Of a DNA stretch of 64,000 bases, positions 22,102 through 30,507 are shown one piece after another. The notes under the pieces were generated by a model that saw only the letters and a list, made by a program, of their open reading frames with translations, was not told where the DNA came from and did no database searches. The DNA is from Paraburkholderia largidicola (GTDB lineage Bacteria; Pseudomonadota; Gammaproteobacteria; Burkholderiales; Burkholderiaceae). The stretch spans positions 124,001-188,000 of the forward strand of contig NZ_AP023175.1 of NCBI RefSeq assembly GCF_013426895.1. Direction: 5' to 3'. The translations under genes and the position numbers were made by a program. The first letter of the stretch is position 1. Each line of letters opens with the position of its first letter.

Positions 22102-22135
22102 AGCGGCGCGCCCTTGCGGGACGCGCCGCTTTGCT
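22102..22135 (+). terminator. probable Rho-independent terminator after the alpha/beta hydrolase
   Basis: 9-bp stem AGCGGCGCG / CGCGCCGCT with an 11-base loop that itself pairs CCC/GGG, followed by a weak T-rich run (TTGCTGTTT). Confidence 0.65.
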
Positions 22136-22188
22136 GTTTCATCCTCATGCTGCATCGCCCGATGCAGATCACGCTGGGATGAACACGC

Positions 22189-22452
22189 ATGACAATCGAA
22201 CTGGACAAGGACGTGCGCAGCGAAGCGATCGCCTCGCTGCAACGCTATTTCGTGGAGAACATGGACGAGCCGATCGGCAACATCCAGGCGGGCGCGCTGC
22301 TCGGCTTCTTCGTCGAGGAAATCGGCCCGGTGATCTACAACCTCGCCGTGCAGGACGCGCAGGAACGCATGCACGCGCGCGTGGCAGAACTCGATATCGA
22401 GTGTCACGAAGAGGCGTTCGGTTACTGGAAGAAGTACGGCAAGCGGCGCTGA
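22189..22452 (+). CDS. DUF2164 family protein
   Basis: 87 residues matching the DUF2164 pattern: DVRSEAIASLQRYF, then EPIGNIQAGALLGFFVEEIGPVIYNLAVQDAQERM. All-helical, cytoplasmic, function unknown. Preceded by a terminator-like hairpin, so it probably has its own promoter, and convergent with the LysR gene at 22469 (17 bases apart). Confidence 0.85.
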   Translation: MTIELDKDVRSEAIASLQRYFVENMDEPIGNIQAGALLGFFVEEIGPVIYNLAVQDAQERMHARVAELDIECHEEAFGYWKKYGKRR

Positions 22453-22468
22453 GCCGCGTCGGTCTGCT

Positions 22469-23380
22469 TTATCTCGCATCCCGGCTGCGATTGTCGCGCA
22501 GCACGAAGTCGACGAAGGCGCGCAGCGGCGCGGGCATGTGCTCGCGGCTCGCGTAGTAGAGACGCGGCCCCGTGAACGATTGCCACCAGTCGCGCAGGAT
22601 CGGCACGAGCGTGCCGTCGTCGAGCGCGGGGCGCAGCAGTTCGTCGAACGAATAGACGATGCCAAGCCCGTCGACAGCCGCGCGCCGCTCGAGATCGATC
22701 GTAGATGCGATGAGCGGCCCGTTCGGCACGATCCGCACCGCTTCGTCGCCGCGCGTGAACTCCCACACGGCCAGCACGCCGCTTTCGAAGCGATGGCCGA
22801 TGCACGCGTGCCGCACCAGTTCATCGGGATGTTCGGGCTCGCCATGCTGCTTCAGATACGCGGGCGACGCGGCGGCGACGAAGCGCTGCATCGGCGGGCC
22901 GATGGGCACGGCGATCATGTCGCGCTCGATGCGTTCGTCGTAGCGGATGCCCGCGTCGAAACCGGCCGCGAGGATATCGATGAAGGTGTCGTTCGACGCG
23001 ACGTCGACGGTGATGCCCGGATGTTCGGCCAGAAAGCGCGACAGCATCGCAGGCAGGACTTCGCGCGCGACGATCGATGGCACGTTCAGCCGCAACGTGC
23101 CAGTGGGGCTGTCGCGGAACACGTTGATCGCATCGAGCGCCGTCGAGATTTCGCCGAACGCGGGCGCGAGCCGCTCGAATAGTCGCTGGCCGGCCTCCGT
23201 CGGCGTGACGCTGCGCGTGGTGCGGTTCAGGAGTCGCACGCCCAGTTGATGCTCCAGGCGCCGTACGGCTTCGCTCAGCGACGAAGCGGACACGCCGCGC
23301 GTGGAGGCGGCATTGCGGAACCCGCGCGCCGCGGTAACGGCGACGAAGGCTTTCAGATCGCTCAGATCGGGTTCGACCAT
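22469..23380 (-). CDS. LysR-family transcriptional regulator, divergent from aldo/keto reductase
   Basis: 303 residues from the ATG at 23380 (MVEPDLSDLKAFVAVTAARGFRNAA); the frame also allows a start at 23404. HTH at residues ~5-65 with SSLSEAVRRLEHQLGVRLLNRTTRSVTPTEAG, and an effector domain after it. Divergent from the aldo/keto reductase gene (148 bp between starts), so it likely controls that gene. Confidence 0.9.
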   Translation of the reverse strand: MVEPDLSDLKAFVAVTAARGFRNAASTRGVSASSLSEAVRRLEHQLGVRLLNRTTRSVTPTEAGQRLFERLAPAFGEISTALDAINVFRDSPTGTLRLNVPSIVAREVLPAMLSRFLAEHPGITVDVASNDTFIDILAAGFDAGIRYDERIERDMIAVPIGPPMQRFVAAASPAYLKQHGEPEHPDELVRHACIGHRFESGVLAVWEFTRGDEAVRIVPNGPLIASTIDLERRAAVDGLGIVYSFDELLRPALDDGTLVPILRDWWQSFTGPRLYYASREHMPAPLRAFVDFVLRDNRSRDAR

Positions 23381-23528
23381 TGTTCGGAATTCCGCACGGG
23401 GCATTCGGATTGAGTGGGATTATCGCACGGTTGGTTTGCGCGGATACTGCCGTTCAAACGTCGCGCCGCGCTGGATGCGCGAAAGGCGACGGACCCACCG
23501 TTTCAACGAATCCACGGAGAGCACTCAC

Positions 23529-24542
23529 ATGAAGCAACTGCAACCTGGCAAGACAGGTCCGGCGAGTTCGGCGCTCGGCCTCGGCTGCATGGGCATGTCG
23601 GGCATGTATGGGCCGGCCGACCGCGCCGAGAGCATCGCGACGATCCACGCGGCGCTGGAGGCGGGCATCACGCTGTTCGATACGGGCGACTTCTACGGCA
23701 TGGGCCACAACGAGATCCTGCTCGGCGAGGCGCTCAGGAGCGCGCCCGCGTCGCGGCGCGACAATGCGCTCGTCAGCGTGAAGTTCGGCGCGACGCGCGA
23801 TCCCGCGAACGGCTGGTCGGGGTACGACGCGCGCCCCATCGCCGTGAAGAACTTTCTTGCGTATTCGCTGCAGCGCCTGGGCGTGGATCACATCGACATC
23901 TATCGCCCGGCCCGGCTCGATCCGAACGTGCCGATCGAAGACACGGTCGGTGCTATCGCGGAGATGGTGAAGGCGGGCTATGTGCGGCACGTCGGCCTCT
24001 CCGAAGTGGGCGCGGCGACGATTCGCAAGGCCGCATCCGTCACGCCGATCTGCGACCTGCAGATCGAGTACTCGCTGATTTCGCGCGGCATCGAAGACGA
24101 GATCCTGCCGACGCTGCGAGAACTCGGCATCGGTGTCACGGCTTACGGCGTGCTGTCGCGCGGGCTGATCAGCGGACACTGGCAGAAGGATTCGGCGGGC
24201 AAGGGCGATTTTCGCACGATGAGTCCGCGCTTCCTGGGCGAGAATGCCGACCATAATCTCGCGCTCGTCGACGCGCTGCGCAAGGTCGCGGACAGCAAGG
24301 GCGTGTCGGTGGCGCAGATTGCGATTGCCTGGGTTGCCGCGCAAGGCGACGACATCGTGCCGCTGATCGGCGCACGGCGGCGCGAGCGGCTCACGGAAGC
24401 GCTCGGTGCGCTCGACGTGGAGCTCGACGCGCAGGAGCTTGCCGCGATCGAGACAGCGGTGCCGAAGGGCGCGGCAGCGGGCGAACGCTATGCGGCCGCG
24501 CAGATGGCGCATCTCGACAGCGAGAAGGGCGGCGCGCACTGA
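23529..24542 (+). CDS. aldo/keto reductase
   Basis: 337 residues from the ATG at 23529. A (beta/alpha)8 NADPH-dependent oxidoreductase: GLGCMGMSG at the start, FDTGDFYGMGHNE with the catalytic Asp and Tyr, the Lys in VSVKFG, and the cofactor region VPLIGARRRERLTEALGAL. The position that is usually the catalytic His (xHRxDP) reads RPARLDP, so Ala replaces His. I recall such a variant in a proteobacterial subfamily, but it may reduce carbonyl reductase activity. Upstream in-frame starts to 23301 overlap the regulator promoter and are rejected. Confidence 0.9.
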   Translation: MKQLQPGKTGPASSALGLGCMGMSGMYGPADRAESIATIHAALEAGITLFDTGDFYGMGHNEILLGEALRSAPASRRDNALVSVKFGATRDPANGWSGYDARPIAVKNFLAYSLQRLGVDHIDIYRPARLDPNVPIEDTVGAIAEMVKAGYVRHVGLSEVGAATIRKAASVTPICDLQIEYSLISRGIEDEILPTLRELGIGVTAYGVLSRGLISGHWQKDSAGKGDFRTMSPRFLGENADHNLALVDALRKVADSKGVSVAQIAIAWVAAQGDDIVPLIGARRRERLTEALGALDVELDAQELAAIETAVPKGAAAGERYAAAQMAHLDSEKGGAH

Positions 24543-24640
24543 TGCGTCGAACGTCGACGAAGCCGGGCGTGATCGGCGATGCTATCGCTGCAAAGCAGAT
24601 GCGGTAGCATCGAACGCAATCGCGACTCCAACCTCCGTCC

Positions 24641-25153
24641 ATGACCACTTATGTTGCGTTGCTGCGGGCCGTCAATGTCGGCGGCACCGGCAAGCTTCCG
24701 ATGACCGAGCTTCGCAAGATGTGCGAGGCAGCGGGCTTCACCAACGTGCGCACGTACATCGCGAGCGGCAACGTCGTGTTCGACAGCACGCTGGCGAAAC
24801 GCGCGGCGCAGCAGGCGCTCGAACGCAGCCTCGAGGCGTATGCGGGTAAGCCGGTCGGTGTGCTGATTCGCACCGGCAAGGAAATGGCTGCCGTGCTGGC
24901 GGCGAATCCGTTTCGCGACGAAGCGCCAAACCGCACGGTCGCGATCTTCCTCGATGCAGCGCCGCCCGCCGATACGCTCGAGCACATCGCCGGACAGCAT
25001 AACGAACAGGTCGCGCTCGGCAAGCACGAGATCTACGTGCACTACGGCGACGGCATGGCAAAGACGAAGCTGAAGATTCCCGCCGCGAAAACAGGCACCG
25101 CGCGCAACATCAACACGATCGCCAGACTGGCGGAGTGGGCCGCGCAGTCATGA
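24641..25153 (+). CDS. DUF1697 family protein
   Basis: 170 residues matching DUF1697: YVALLRAVNVGGTGKLPMTELRKMCEAAGFTNVRTYIASGNVVF, then a C-terminal lobe with GMAKTKLKIPA. Cytoplasmic and function unknown; found singly in many soil bacteria. Starts 98 bases after the aldo/keto reductase. Confidence 0.88.
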   Translation: MTTYVALLRAVNVGGTGKLPMTELRKMCEAAGFTNVRTYIASGNVVFDSTLAKRAAQQALERSLEAYAGKPVGVLIRTGKEMAAVLAANPFRDEAPNRTVAIFLDAAPPADTLEHIAGQHNEQVALGKHEIYVHYGDGMAKTKLKIPAAKTGTARNINTIARLAEWAAQS

Positions 25154-25246
25154 CGAAGGGCGCTGCGGCGAACAGGGCTTGTTGCTACACTTCGCGTTGC
25201 CCGATACTTCGTTGCAGTACCTCTCATCCTTCGCTTGCGTCGAGTC

Positions 25247-26179
25247 ATGAAACCTTCCCTGCTCATCCTGATTCCACTGGGCGACGACAGTCGCGCGCGC
25301 ATTTCAGTATCCTTCGATATTCATTACGCTCCCACACACGAAGCACGCGTTCAATCCATCGCGAAAGAAGGTGCGGCGATCCGCGCCGTATTGACCAACG
25401 GCACGACAGGTCTGACAGCCGATGAAATGGACCAGATGCCCGCGCTCGAATTCGTCAGCGCGCTCGGCGCAGGTTATGAAAACATCGCGACCACGCACGC
25501 AAAAGCACGCGGCATCGTGCTCGCGAACGGCGCGGGGACGAACGACGATTGTGTAGCCGATCATGCAATGGCCCTGTTGCTGGCTGTCGTGCGCGACGTG
25601 CCGCAACGCGACCGCGCGACTCGCGAAGGCATCTGGCGCGACACGTTGCCGATGCGGCCTTCCGTGTCGGGCAAGCGGCTTGGTGTGGTGGGGCTCGGCA
25701 ATATCGGGCTGAAGGTTGCGCGGCGCGCGGCCGGCTTCGATATCGACGTCGCGTATCACAACCGCAAACCGCGCGATGGCACGGCATTGCGCTACATCGA
25801 CAACCTGCTTGAACTCGCGCGCTGGAGCGACTATCTGGTCGTTGCCACGCCGGGCGGTCCGGCTACCCAACATCTGATCGATCGCACCGTGCTCGAAGCG
25901 CTGGGGCCGAAGGGCTTTCTGGTGAACGTGTCGCGCGGCAGCGTCGTCGATACGGCCGCGCTTGCGGATGCGCTCGCGAACGGTGTGATAGCAGGCGCGG
26001 GTCTCGATGTGTACGAAGGCGAGCCGCAGCCGCCGCAGGCGCTCGTGCATCTGACGAACGTCGTGCTCACGCCGCATGTGGCGGGTACGTCGCCGGAAGC
26101 GATCACGGCTTCCGTCGAAAACTTCATCACGAACGCGACGCGCCACTTCGCGGGCGAAGACGTGTTGACACCCATCTGA
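25247..26179 (+). CDS. D-isomer-specific 2-hydroxyacid dehydrogenase
   Basis: 310 residues from the ATG at 25247; an in-frame ATG at 25235 adds four residues. NAD(P)-dependent reduction of a 2-oxoacid such as glyoxylate or hydroxypyruvate. N-terminal substrate domain with VSALGAGYENI, Rossmann motif GVVGLGNIGLKVARR, then LVNVSRGSVVDTAAL with the substrate-binding Arg nearby, and a C-terminal HVAGTSPEA with the active-site His. Exact substrate not decided. Forms a close pair with the OsmC gene 28 bases downstream. Confidence 0.9.
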   Translation: MKPSLLILIPLGDDSRARISVSFDIHYAPTHEARVQSIAKEGAAIRAVLTNGTTGLTADEMDQMPALEFVSALGAGYENIATTHAKARGIVLANGAGTNDDCVADHAMALLLAVVRDVPQRDRATREGIWRDTLPMRPSVSGKRLGVVGLGNIGLKVARRAAGFDIDVAYHNRKPRDGTALRYIDNLLELARWSDYLVVATPGGPATQHLIDRTVLEALGPKGFLVNVSRGSVVDTAALADALANGVIAGAGLDVYEGEPQPPQALVHLTNVVLTPHVAGTSPEAITASVENFITNATRHFAGEDVLTPI

Positions 26180-26207
26180 TCGTTCACATCGCAAGGACCG
26201 TTCGCGC

Positions 26208-26687
26208 ATGGCAAAGCATACGGCGCTCATCGAATGGAGCAGCGACGGCAGCAAGTTCACCGACAACCGCTATAGCCGCGCGCATCGACGGACGTTCGAC
26301 GGCGGCGCAGTGGTGCCCGCATCGAGTTCGCCGCATGTCGTGCGCGTGCCGTTCTCCGATCCCGCAGGCGTCGATCCTGAAGAGGCGTATGTCGCGGCGC
26401 TGTCGAGTTGCCACATGCTGTGGTTTCTGTCGATTGCTGCCGGGCAAGGTTATGTCGTCACGACGTATCGCGACGAAGCCGAGGGCACGATGGCGAAGAA
26501 CGACGAGGGCAAGGAAGTGGTCGCGCGTGTCGTGCTGAAACCGGCCGTTGCATTCGCCGGAGCGAAAGCACCAAGCGATGAAGCGCTCGCGCATCTGCAT
26601 CATCTCGCGCACGACGCGTGTTTTCTCGCCAATTCGGTGAAGACGGTGATCGATGTTGAGGGGACTTGGCGCTTCGAACAGGTTTGA
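26208..26687 (+). CDS. OsmC-family protein
   Basis: 159 residues. Contains both conserved cysteines of the OsmC/Ohr fold, in ALSSCHMLWFLSIAA and HDACFLANSVKT. Such proteins reduce organic or fatty-acid hydroperoxides with a dithiol partner. The order of motifs fits the YhfA/OsmC side rather than Ohr. Follows the hydroxyacid dehydrogenase by 28 bases, so probably co-transcribed. Confidence 0.87.
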   Translation: MAKHTALIEWSSDGSKFTDNRYSRAHRRTFDGGAVVPASSSPHVVRVPFSDPAGVDPEEAYVAALSSCHMLWFLSIAAGQGYVVTTYRDEAEGTMAKNDEGKEVVARVVLKPAVAFAGAKAPSDEALAHLHHLAHDACFLANSVKTVIDVEGTWRFEQV

Positions 26688-27292
26688 TTTGCATTTAGAC
26701 GTAAGCGCTAAAACCATATGTCTATGTAGCAAGCTTGACTTGTTTCCTTTATAACCGCGTCGCCAATGATCTGGATCAGCTTGCCTTAAGCATTGCGTTT
26801 TATGATCCACGGCCTTCTGATGTGACGCTGCCGGTAAGCATGTTGCTTTCTCGTCAGGTTTAATTCGCTATTGCCGGTTCTTTCGACTTGTACTCCAGGC
26901 GACGCGGTAGTTTTGTCGTTATTCATCAAGCGAATATGGAACAAGTGCGGCATTCAAACCGCTATAAATTACCGATGTGTTCAGATCGCCACAGTGGCTC
27001 GCGCCGAATGTAAAGGATCGTTACTCACGTAACGGCCGAAACAACAAACAAGTGGTGCATTTCCATTCTTCTCATGTGGCCAGCCGCGCGGCTCGCGCGA
27101 TAACTGCGGGCGTTGCGCTCAATCAATGGCAACTGAAGCTGCATGTAGACGTTTGCAAACGGTAACAACCCGCGAAATTGACGAGACCATGATTCCATTA
27201 CTTATTGAGTAACCGATCGCGGCCGTTTTACGGGGGGCGTGAAGCAGTCGGTACTTGTTCGATCAATTCGAGGCGGGTCAACCGATCACATC
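26688..27292. other. 605-bp intergenic region upstream of the VpsR-like regulator
   Basis: Noticeably more AT-rich than its neighbours. Contains a perfect 12-bp palindrome at 27150-27161. A 62-codon frame at 26977-27165 has no domain, no ribosome binding site and poor codon use, so I do not call it a gene. A long leader or regulatory region for the regulator at 27293 is likely. Confidence 0.4.
27150..27161. promoter_or_regulatory. perfect palindrome CGTTTGCAAACG, possible operator
   Basis: 12-bp perfect dyad 131 bases before the regulator start. The form resembles LacI/PurR-family half-sites around a central TGCA. Which protein binds it, if any, is unknown. Confidence 0.35.
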
Positions 27293-28636
27293 ATGAACCT
27301 GAATCTGAAAAGGCTCTATCACGTATGCAACCCTGAGCGCGCATGTCTCGACGGCATTCTTCCGTCGCTGCAATGGCGCATTCGTTGCATCGATATCCGC
27401 GAGCGGCAGGGCGCCGCATTGCTCGCCAATGACCGCGCCGCCGGGCTGATCGAATTTCCGTCGTTGAGCATTCCCGCGGACCTGCACGAAGTCGACGAAC
27501 TCACGCGATCCAGCACTGCGATCAGCTGGGTGGCCGTGGTCACCAATGCCCATCTCAACGACCCGGAAATCGGACGCATCGTGCGCACTCGTTGCACGAG
27601 CTTCATCCGGTTGCCCGCTGCTGCGGAGATGGTCGCTCAGGAACTCGATCGCGCGTATCAGATGTCGGCGGGCGACGGGGGCGAGCCCATCAACACGAGC
27701 GCGGGATCGGTCGCACTGATCGGCGCATGCGCGGCGATGAGCGACGTGCGTGCGGCAATACGCAACGCGTCCGAACATGAACGGCCTGTGACATTCATCG
27801 GTGAATCGGGCAGTGGCAAGACGCTGGCGGCGTCATCGATCCATCTGGGTTCGTCGCGCCGCGAAGAGCCGTTCGTGTCGATCGACTGCGCGGCCTTCGC
27901 ACCGGAACGCGTGGAAACGGAACTATTCGGGGAACGGGGTGGCGAGGAGAGGAAAGTCGAAGGGGGCAATCAGCGCTCCCGCCTTGAGATGGCGGAGGGC
28001 GGCTCACTGTATATCGACGGTATCTGCGAACTGCCGCTGACGGCGCAGCAGCGTCTCGCTGATATGCTCGATACAGGAGCGCGCGATGTGCGCATCATCT
28101 GCTCGACACATATCGACTTGCAGCGCGCTGCAGACGAACATCGTCTGCACGCGCGTCTTTTCTCGTGGCTTTCGCCCGACACGATCACGATTCCGCCGCT
28201 GCGCGAACGCGGCCCGGATATCCGCTTGCTCGCGACGCATCTGCTGAAGAGCTTTCGTTCCGATTCCCGTCATGAGGTGCAAGGTTTTTCCGTGTGCGCG
28301 TGGGAAGCGTTCGACGCGCACACCTGGCCCGGCAATCTGCAGGAAATGGTCAATCGCATCCGTCATGCAATCGTCGCCAGCCAGGGCCCGCTGATCACCG
28401 CCGTCGATCTGGGTTTTGATCAGGTCGCGGGCGTGCCTTTGATCAGCGCATCCGACGATACCGATGACATTCCCGAGTGGCAGGCGGTCGAACTGGCCAT
28501 CGCGCGAAATCAGGGCCGACTCGATGCGGCCGCGACAGAGCTGCACATTTCGAAAGTGTTGCTCGCGCGCATGCTGGCCTCGGACTACCGGCGTTCGATG
28601 GCCACGCCGGGAGAACTGCGGATGGATTCCGCCTAG
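27293..28636 (+). CDS. VpsR-like enhancer-binding-protein homologue with degenerate AAA+ motifs
   Basis: 447 residues from the ATG at 27293 (a GTG at 27239 is an alternative). Receiver-like N-terminal region without a clear phospho-acceptor, AAA+ domain from about residue 145, and Fis-type HTH at the end (GRLDAAATELHISKVLLARML). Walker A is intact (GESGSGKT, residues 170-177). The sigma-54 contact loop GAFTGA after ELFG is missing, the Walker B acidic pair reads DG (D242, G243) instead of DE, and the sensor II Arg is Q350 in WPGNLQE. It therefore should not drive sigma-54 open-complex formation by the normal ATPase cycle. In Vibrio VpsR, also lacking GAFTGA, acts with sigma-70 and c-di-GMP; a similar mode is plausible. 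Confidence 0.85.
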   Translation: MNLNLKRLYHVCNPERACLDGILPSLQWRIRCIDIRERQGAALLANDRAAGLIEFPSLSIPADLHEVDELTRSSTAISWVAVVTNAHLNDPEIGRIVRTRCTSFIRLPAAAEMVAQELDRAYQMSAGDGGEPINTSAGSVALIGACAAMSDVRAAIRNASEHERPVTFIGESGSGKTLAASSIHLGSSRREEPFVSIDCAAFAPERVETELFGERGGEERKVEGGNQRSRLEMAEGGSLYIDGICELPLTAQQRLADMLDTGARDVRIICSTHIDLQRAADEHRLHARLFSWLSPDTITIPPLRERGPDIRLLATHLLKSFRSDSRHEVQGFSVCAWEAFDAHTWPGNLQEMVNRIRHAIVASQGPLITAVDLGFDQVAGVPLISASDDTDDIPEWQAVELAIARNQGRLDAAATELHISKVLLARMLASDYRRSMATPGELRMDSA

Positions 28637-28802
28637 TCGCCGAAAAGGCGGTCGCCTGCGACGGGGCGAAATCCGCAATGCGCTTCACGAACAGTTACAC
28701 AAACCTTTTTTGTGTAGCACCTTGTCACATATCTGCGCGCTATGCTTGCCGTCAACGTCGCGGCGGATTTCACCCGTACCTACCCTGATTATTTTCGCTT
28801 CG

Positions 28803-28842
28803 TTTTTTTGATTTTTTTTGATTTTTTTTCGCGGATTTTTTT
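28803..28842 (+). repeat. T-rich tract with GATTTTTTTT units
   Basis: Runs of 7-8 T separated by GA or CGCGGA, about 75% T over 40 bases. Lies 46-86 bases upstream of the metallophosphatase start, in an otherwise GC-rich chromosome. Could be a bent or UP-like promoter element or the end of the upstream transcript; no stable hairpin directly precedes it. Confidence 0.8.
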
Positions 28843-28888
28843 ATTCCGTCCTATGTTGTTTTTGTATTTCCGGAACCTTCTCTGACCC

Positions 28889-30034
28889 ATGAAAGAGCCC
28901 TATCGCGCCGTTCACCGCTATCCGCGTAACGACTCGGGACGTGACTTCGTCGTGGGCGACCTGCACGGCTGCTTCACGCAGTTGCGTACGGAGCTGGAGG
29001 CGCGCCACTTCGATCCGCAGCGCGACCGGCTGTTCGCCGTCGGCGATCTCGTCGATCGCGGGCCGCAATCGGATAGCGTGCTGGAGGCCGTCGAGCAGTT
29101 CGGGATCAAATCCGTGAAGGGCAATCACGAAGAGGTGATCTTGCGCTGGCATGCCGGCGAGGAGCAGGCGCTTTCGCTGCTTGGCAACGGCGCGGACTGG
29201 CTGCTCGACCGGGCCGATGACCGCGAGTGGGTCAAGGCGATCGCCACCTACATGGCGTCGCTGCCCTATCTGATCGAGATCGAAACCGAGCACGGGCTGG
29301 TCGGCATCGTGCACGCGGATTCTCCCGTTTCGGACTGGAACAGGCTGGTTGCCGATATCGAAAGAGAACGGTCGGACGGCAAGACGCGCCGCAAGGCAAT
29401 CTGGTCGCGCACGCGCTGGAAGGCGCAACCGTCGCACCCCGCGCCGTCGCGCAACACATTGCGCAGCCTGCTCGACAAGGCAAGGCACAGCGTGCGCGGC
29501 GAGGCGCACGTGGTGGGACGGATCGACAACGTGACGGCCGTGATCGTCGGCCATACGCCCGTGACGGCCGTCACCACGAAGGACAACGTGATCAACATCG
29601 ATACGGGCGCCGTCTATGGCGGCAAGCTCACGATCATGGATCTCGCTGATCTGCCGCAGTGGATCGACGTGTCGCCGCACAGCACGGTTGCCGTGGACGA
29701 GCCGGGTTGGCGCGAGCCGGTGATGGCTCGCAGTGCCGTGAGCGCACCAGCGCCTGCGGTGAATGTCGATGCCGCAAGCGCCGACACGGCGGTCGAGCAC
29801 GATGTCGCGCTCGCAGAACGTCCTGCGCCGCCCGACGTTCCCGCCGCAACGGCAGAGCGTCGCGACGTCCCGCAAAACGAAACGCCACGTCTCGCGCCGG
29901 AGTCCCGACCCGTGCCTGAACCGTTGACGTCGTTCGTGTCGAACGGCATGCACATCACCGTGCGCATGAGCATGCATAGCATCGTGAGCGAGCAGCAACA
30001 GGGCGCGACTACCGGCGCCACGCGCCGGCGATAA
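28889..30034 (+). CDS. PP-type metallophosphoesterase with long low-complexity tail
   Basis: 381 residues. The N-terminal ~235 residues are a calcineurin-like phosphatase close to PrpA/lambda phosphatase and bacterial Ser/Thr phosphatases: GDLHGC (residues 23-28), GDLVDRGPQS, GNHEE, HADSP and GHTPVT provide the two-metal site. The last ~130 residues are Ala/Pro/Val-rich and probably disordered, ending in Met/Ser- and Gln-rich sequence; this tail is unusual for the family. Substrate could be phosphoproteins or Ap4A. Monocistronic by position. Confidence 0.88.
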   Translation: MKEPYRAVHRYPRNDSGRDFVVGDLHGCFTQLRTELEARHFDPQRDRLFAVGDLVDRGPQSDSVLEAVEQFGIKSVKGNHEEVILRWHAGEEQALSLLGNGADWLLDRADDREWVKAIATYMASLPYLIEIETEHGLVGIVHADSPVSDWNRLVADIERERSDGKTRRKAIWSRTRWKAQPSHPAPSRNTLRSLLDKARHSVRGEAHVVGRIDNVTAVIVGHTPVTAVTTKDNVINIDTGAVYGGKLTIMDLADLPQWIDVSPHSTVAVDEPGWREPVMARSAVSAPAPAVNVDAASADTAVEHDVALAERPAPPDVPAATAERRDVPQNETPRLAPESRPVPEPLTSFVSNGMHITVRMSMHSIVSEQQQGATTGATRRR

Positions 30035-30040
30035 CAGCAT

Positions 30041-30259
30041 TCAATTCGGCGACGCGTGGCGCGCCTTATCCATTCCTAGCCGTCTGAGCAGATCGCGTCC
30101 ACGCGCACTGATCTGCAGTGCGGCCGTGCCGCCGCGAAGCTCGTGCACTTCGACGAGTTCGTAGTGGCGCAATGCAAGCACATCTGGGTCGAGCGATTCG
30201 ATACGGCGTTCATGGCTATTCAACAGCATGAGCGTCGCCAGTTCGTGAGGGCTCAACAT
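30041..30259 (-). CDS. small conserved-looking hypothetical protein
   Basis: 72 residues, LSPHELATLMLLNSHERRIESLDPDVLALRHYELVEV then ALQISARGRDLLRRLG. The helix pattern with LTxxGRxLL-like end resembles a winged-helix fragment of MarR-like proteins, but it is too short for a full one. Convergent with the phosphatase gene, 6 bases between stops. TCCGGAGGTGTCCTG-like sequence upstream of the start gives a good ribosome binding site, which supports it being real. Confidence 0.62.
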   Translation of the reverse strand: MLSPHELATLMLLNSHERRIESLDPDVLALRHYELVEVHELRGGTAALQISARGRDLLRRLGMDKARHASPN

Positions 30260-30445
30260 CAGGACACCTCCGTGGACAAGTGAGCGAGCAGTCCGGACAT
30301 GCTAGTCGGATGACACGACAGTTTGACTACGGGCGTGTTTCATCACGTTACGCGGTTACAGGGATGACAGTGGCGAAAGGCGGCGGCCAGTCCCGCGCAT
30401 GCGACGTATGTGCTGATTGAGCGGCGATAACTCGACGATGTGCGT

Positions 30446-30477
30446 GTAACAGGCTTACGCGCGGGTAAGCCCGTTAC
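30446..30477. repeat. intergenic hairpin downstream of the MFS gene
   Basis: GTAAC-A-GGCTTAC, 6-base loop, GTAAGCC-C-GTTAC: 12 paired positions with one mismatch. Lies 31 bases past the MFS stop on the minus strand; no T-tract follows, so it may act in mRNA 3'-end protection or Rho-linked termination. Confidence 0.6.
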
Positions 30478-30507
30478 AGCATCTGGAAAGCACGCGCCTG
30501 GGCGAGG

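Noticed and set aside
26977..27165. 62-codon frame in the long intergenic region
   Set aside because: No ribosome binding site, no domain, codon use unlike neighbours.
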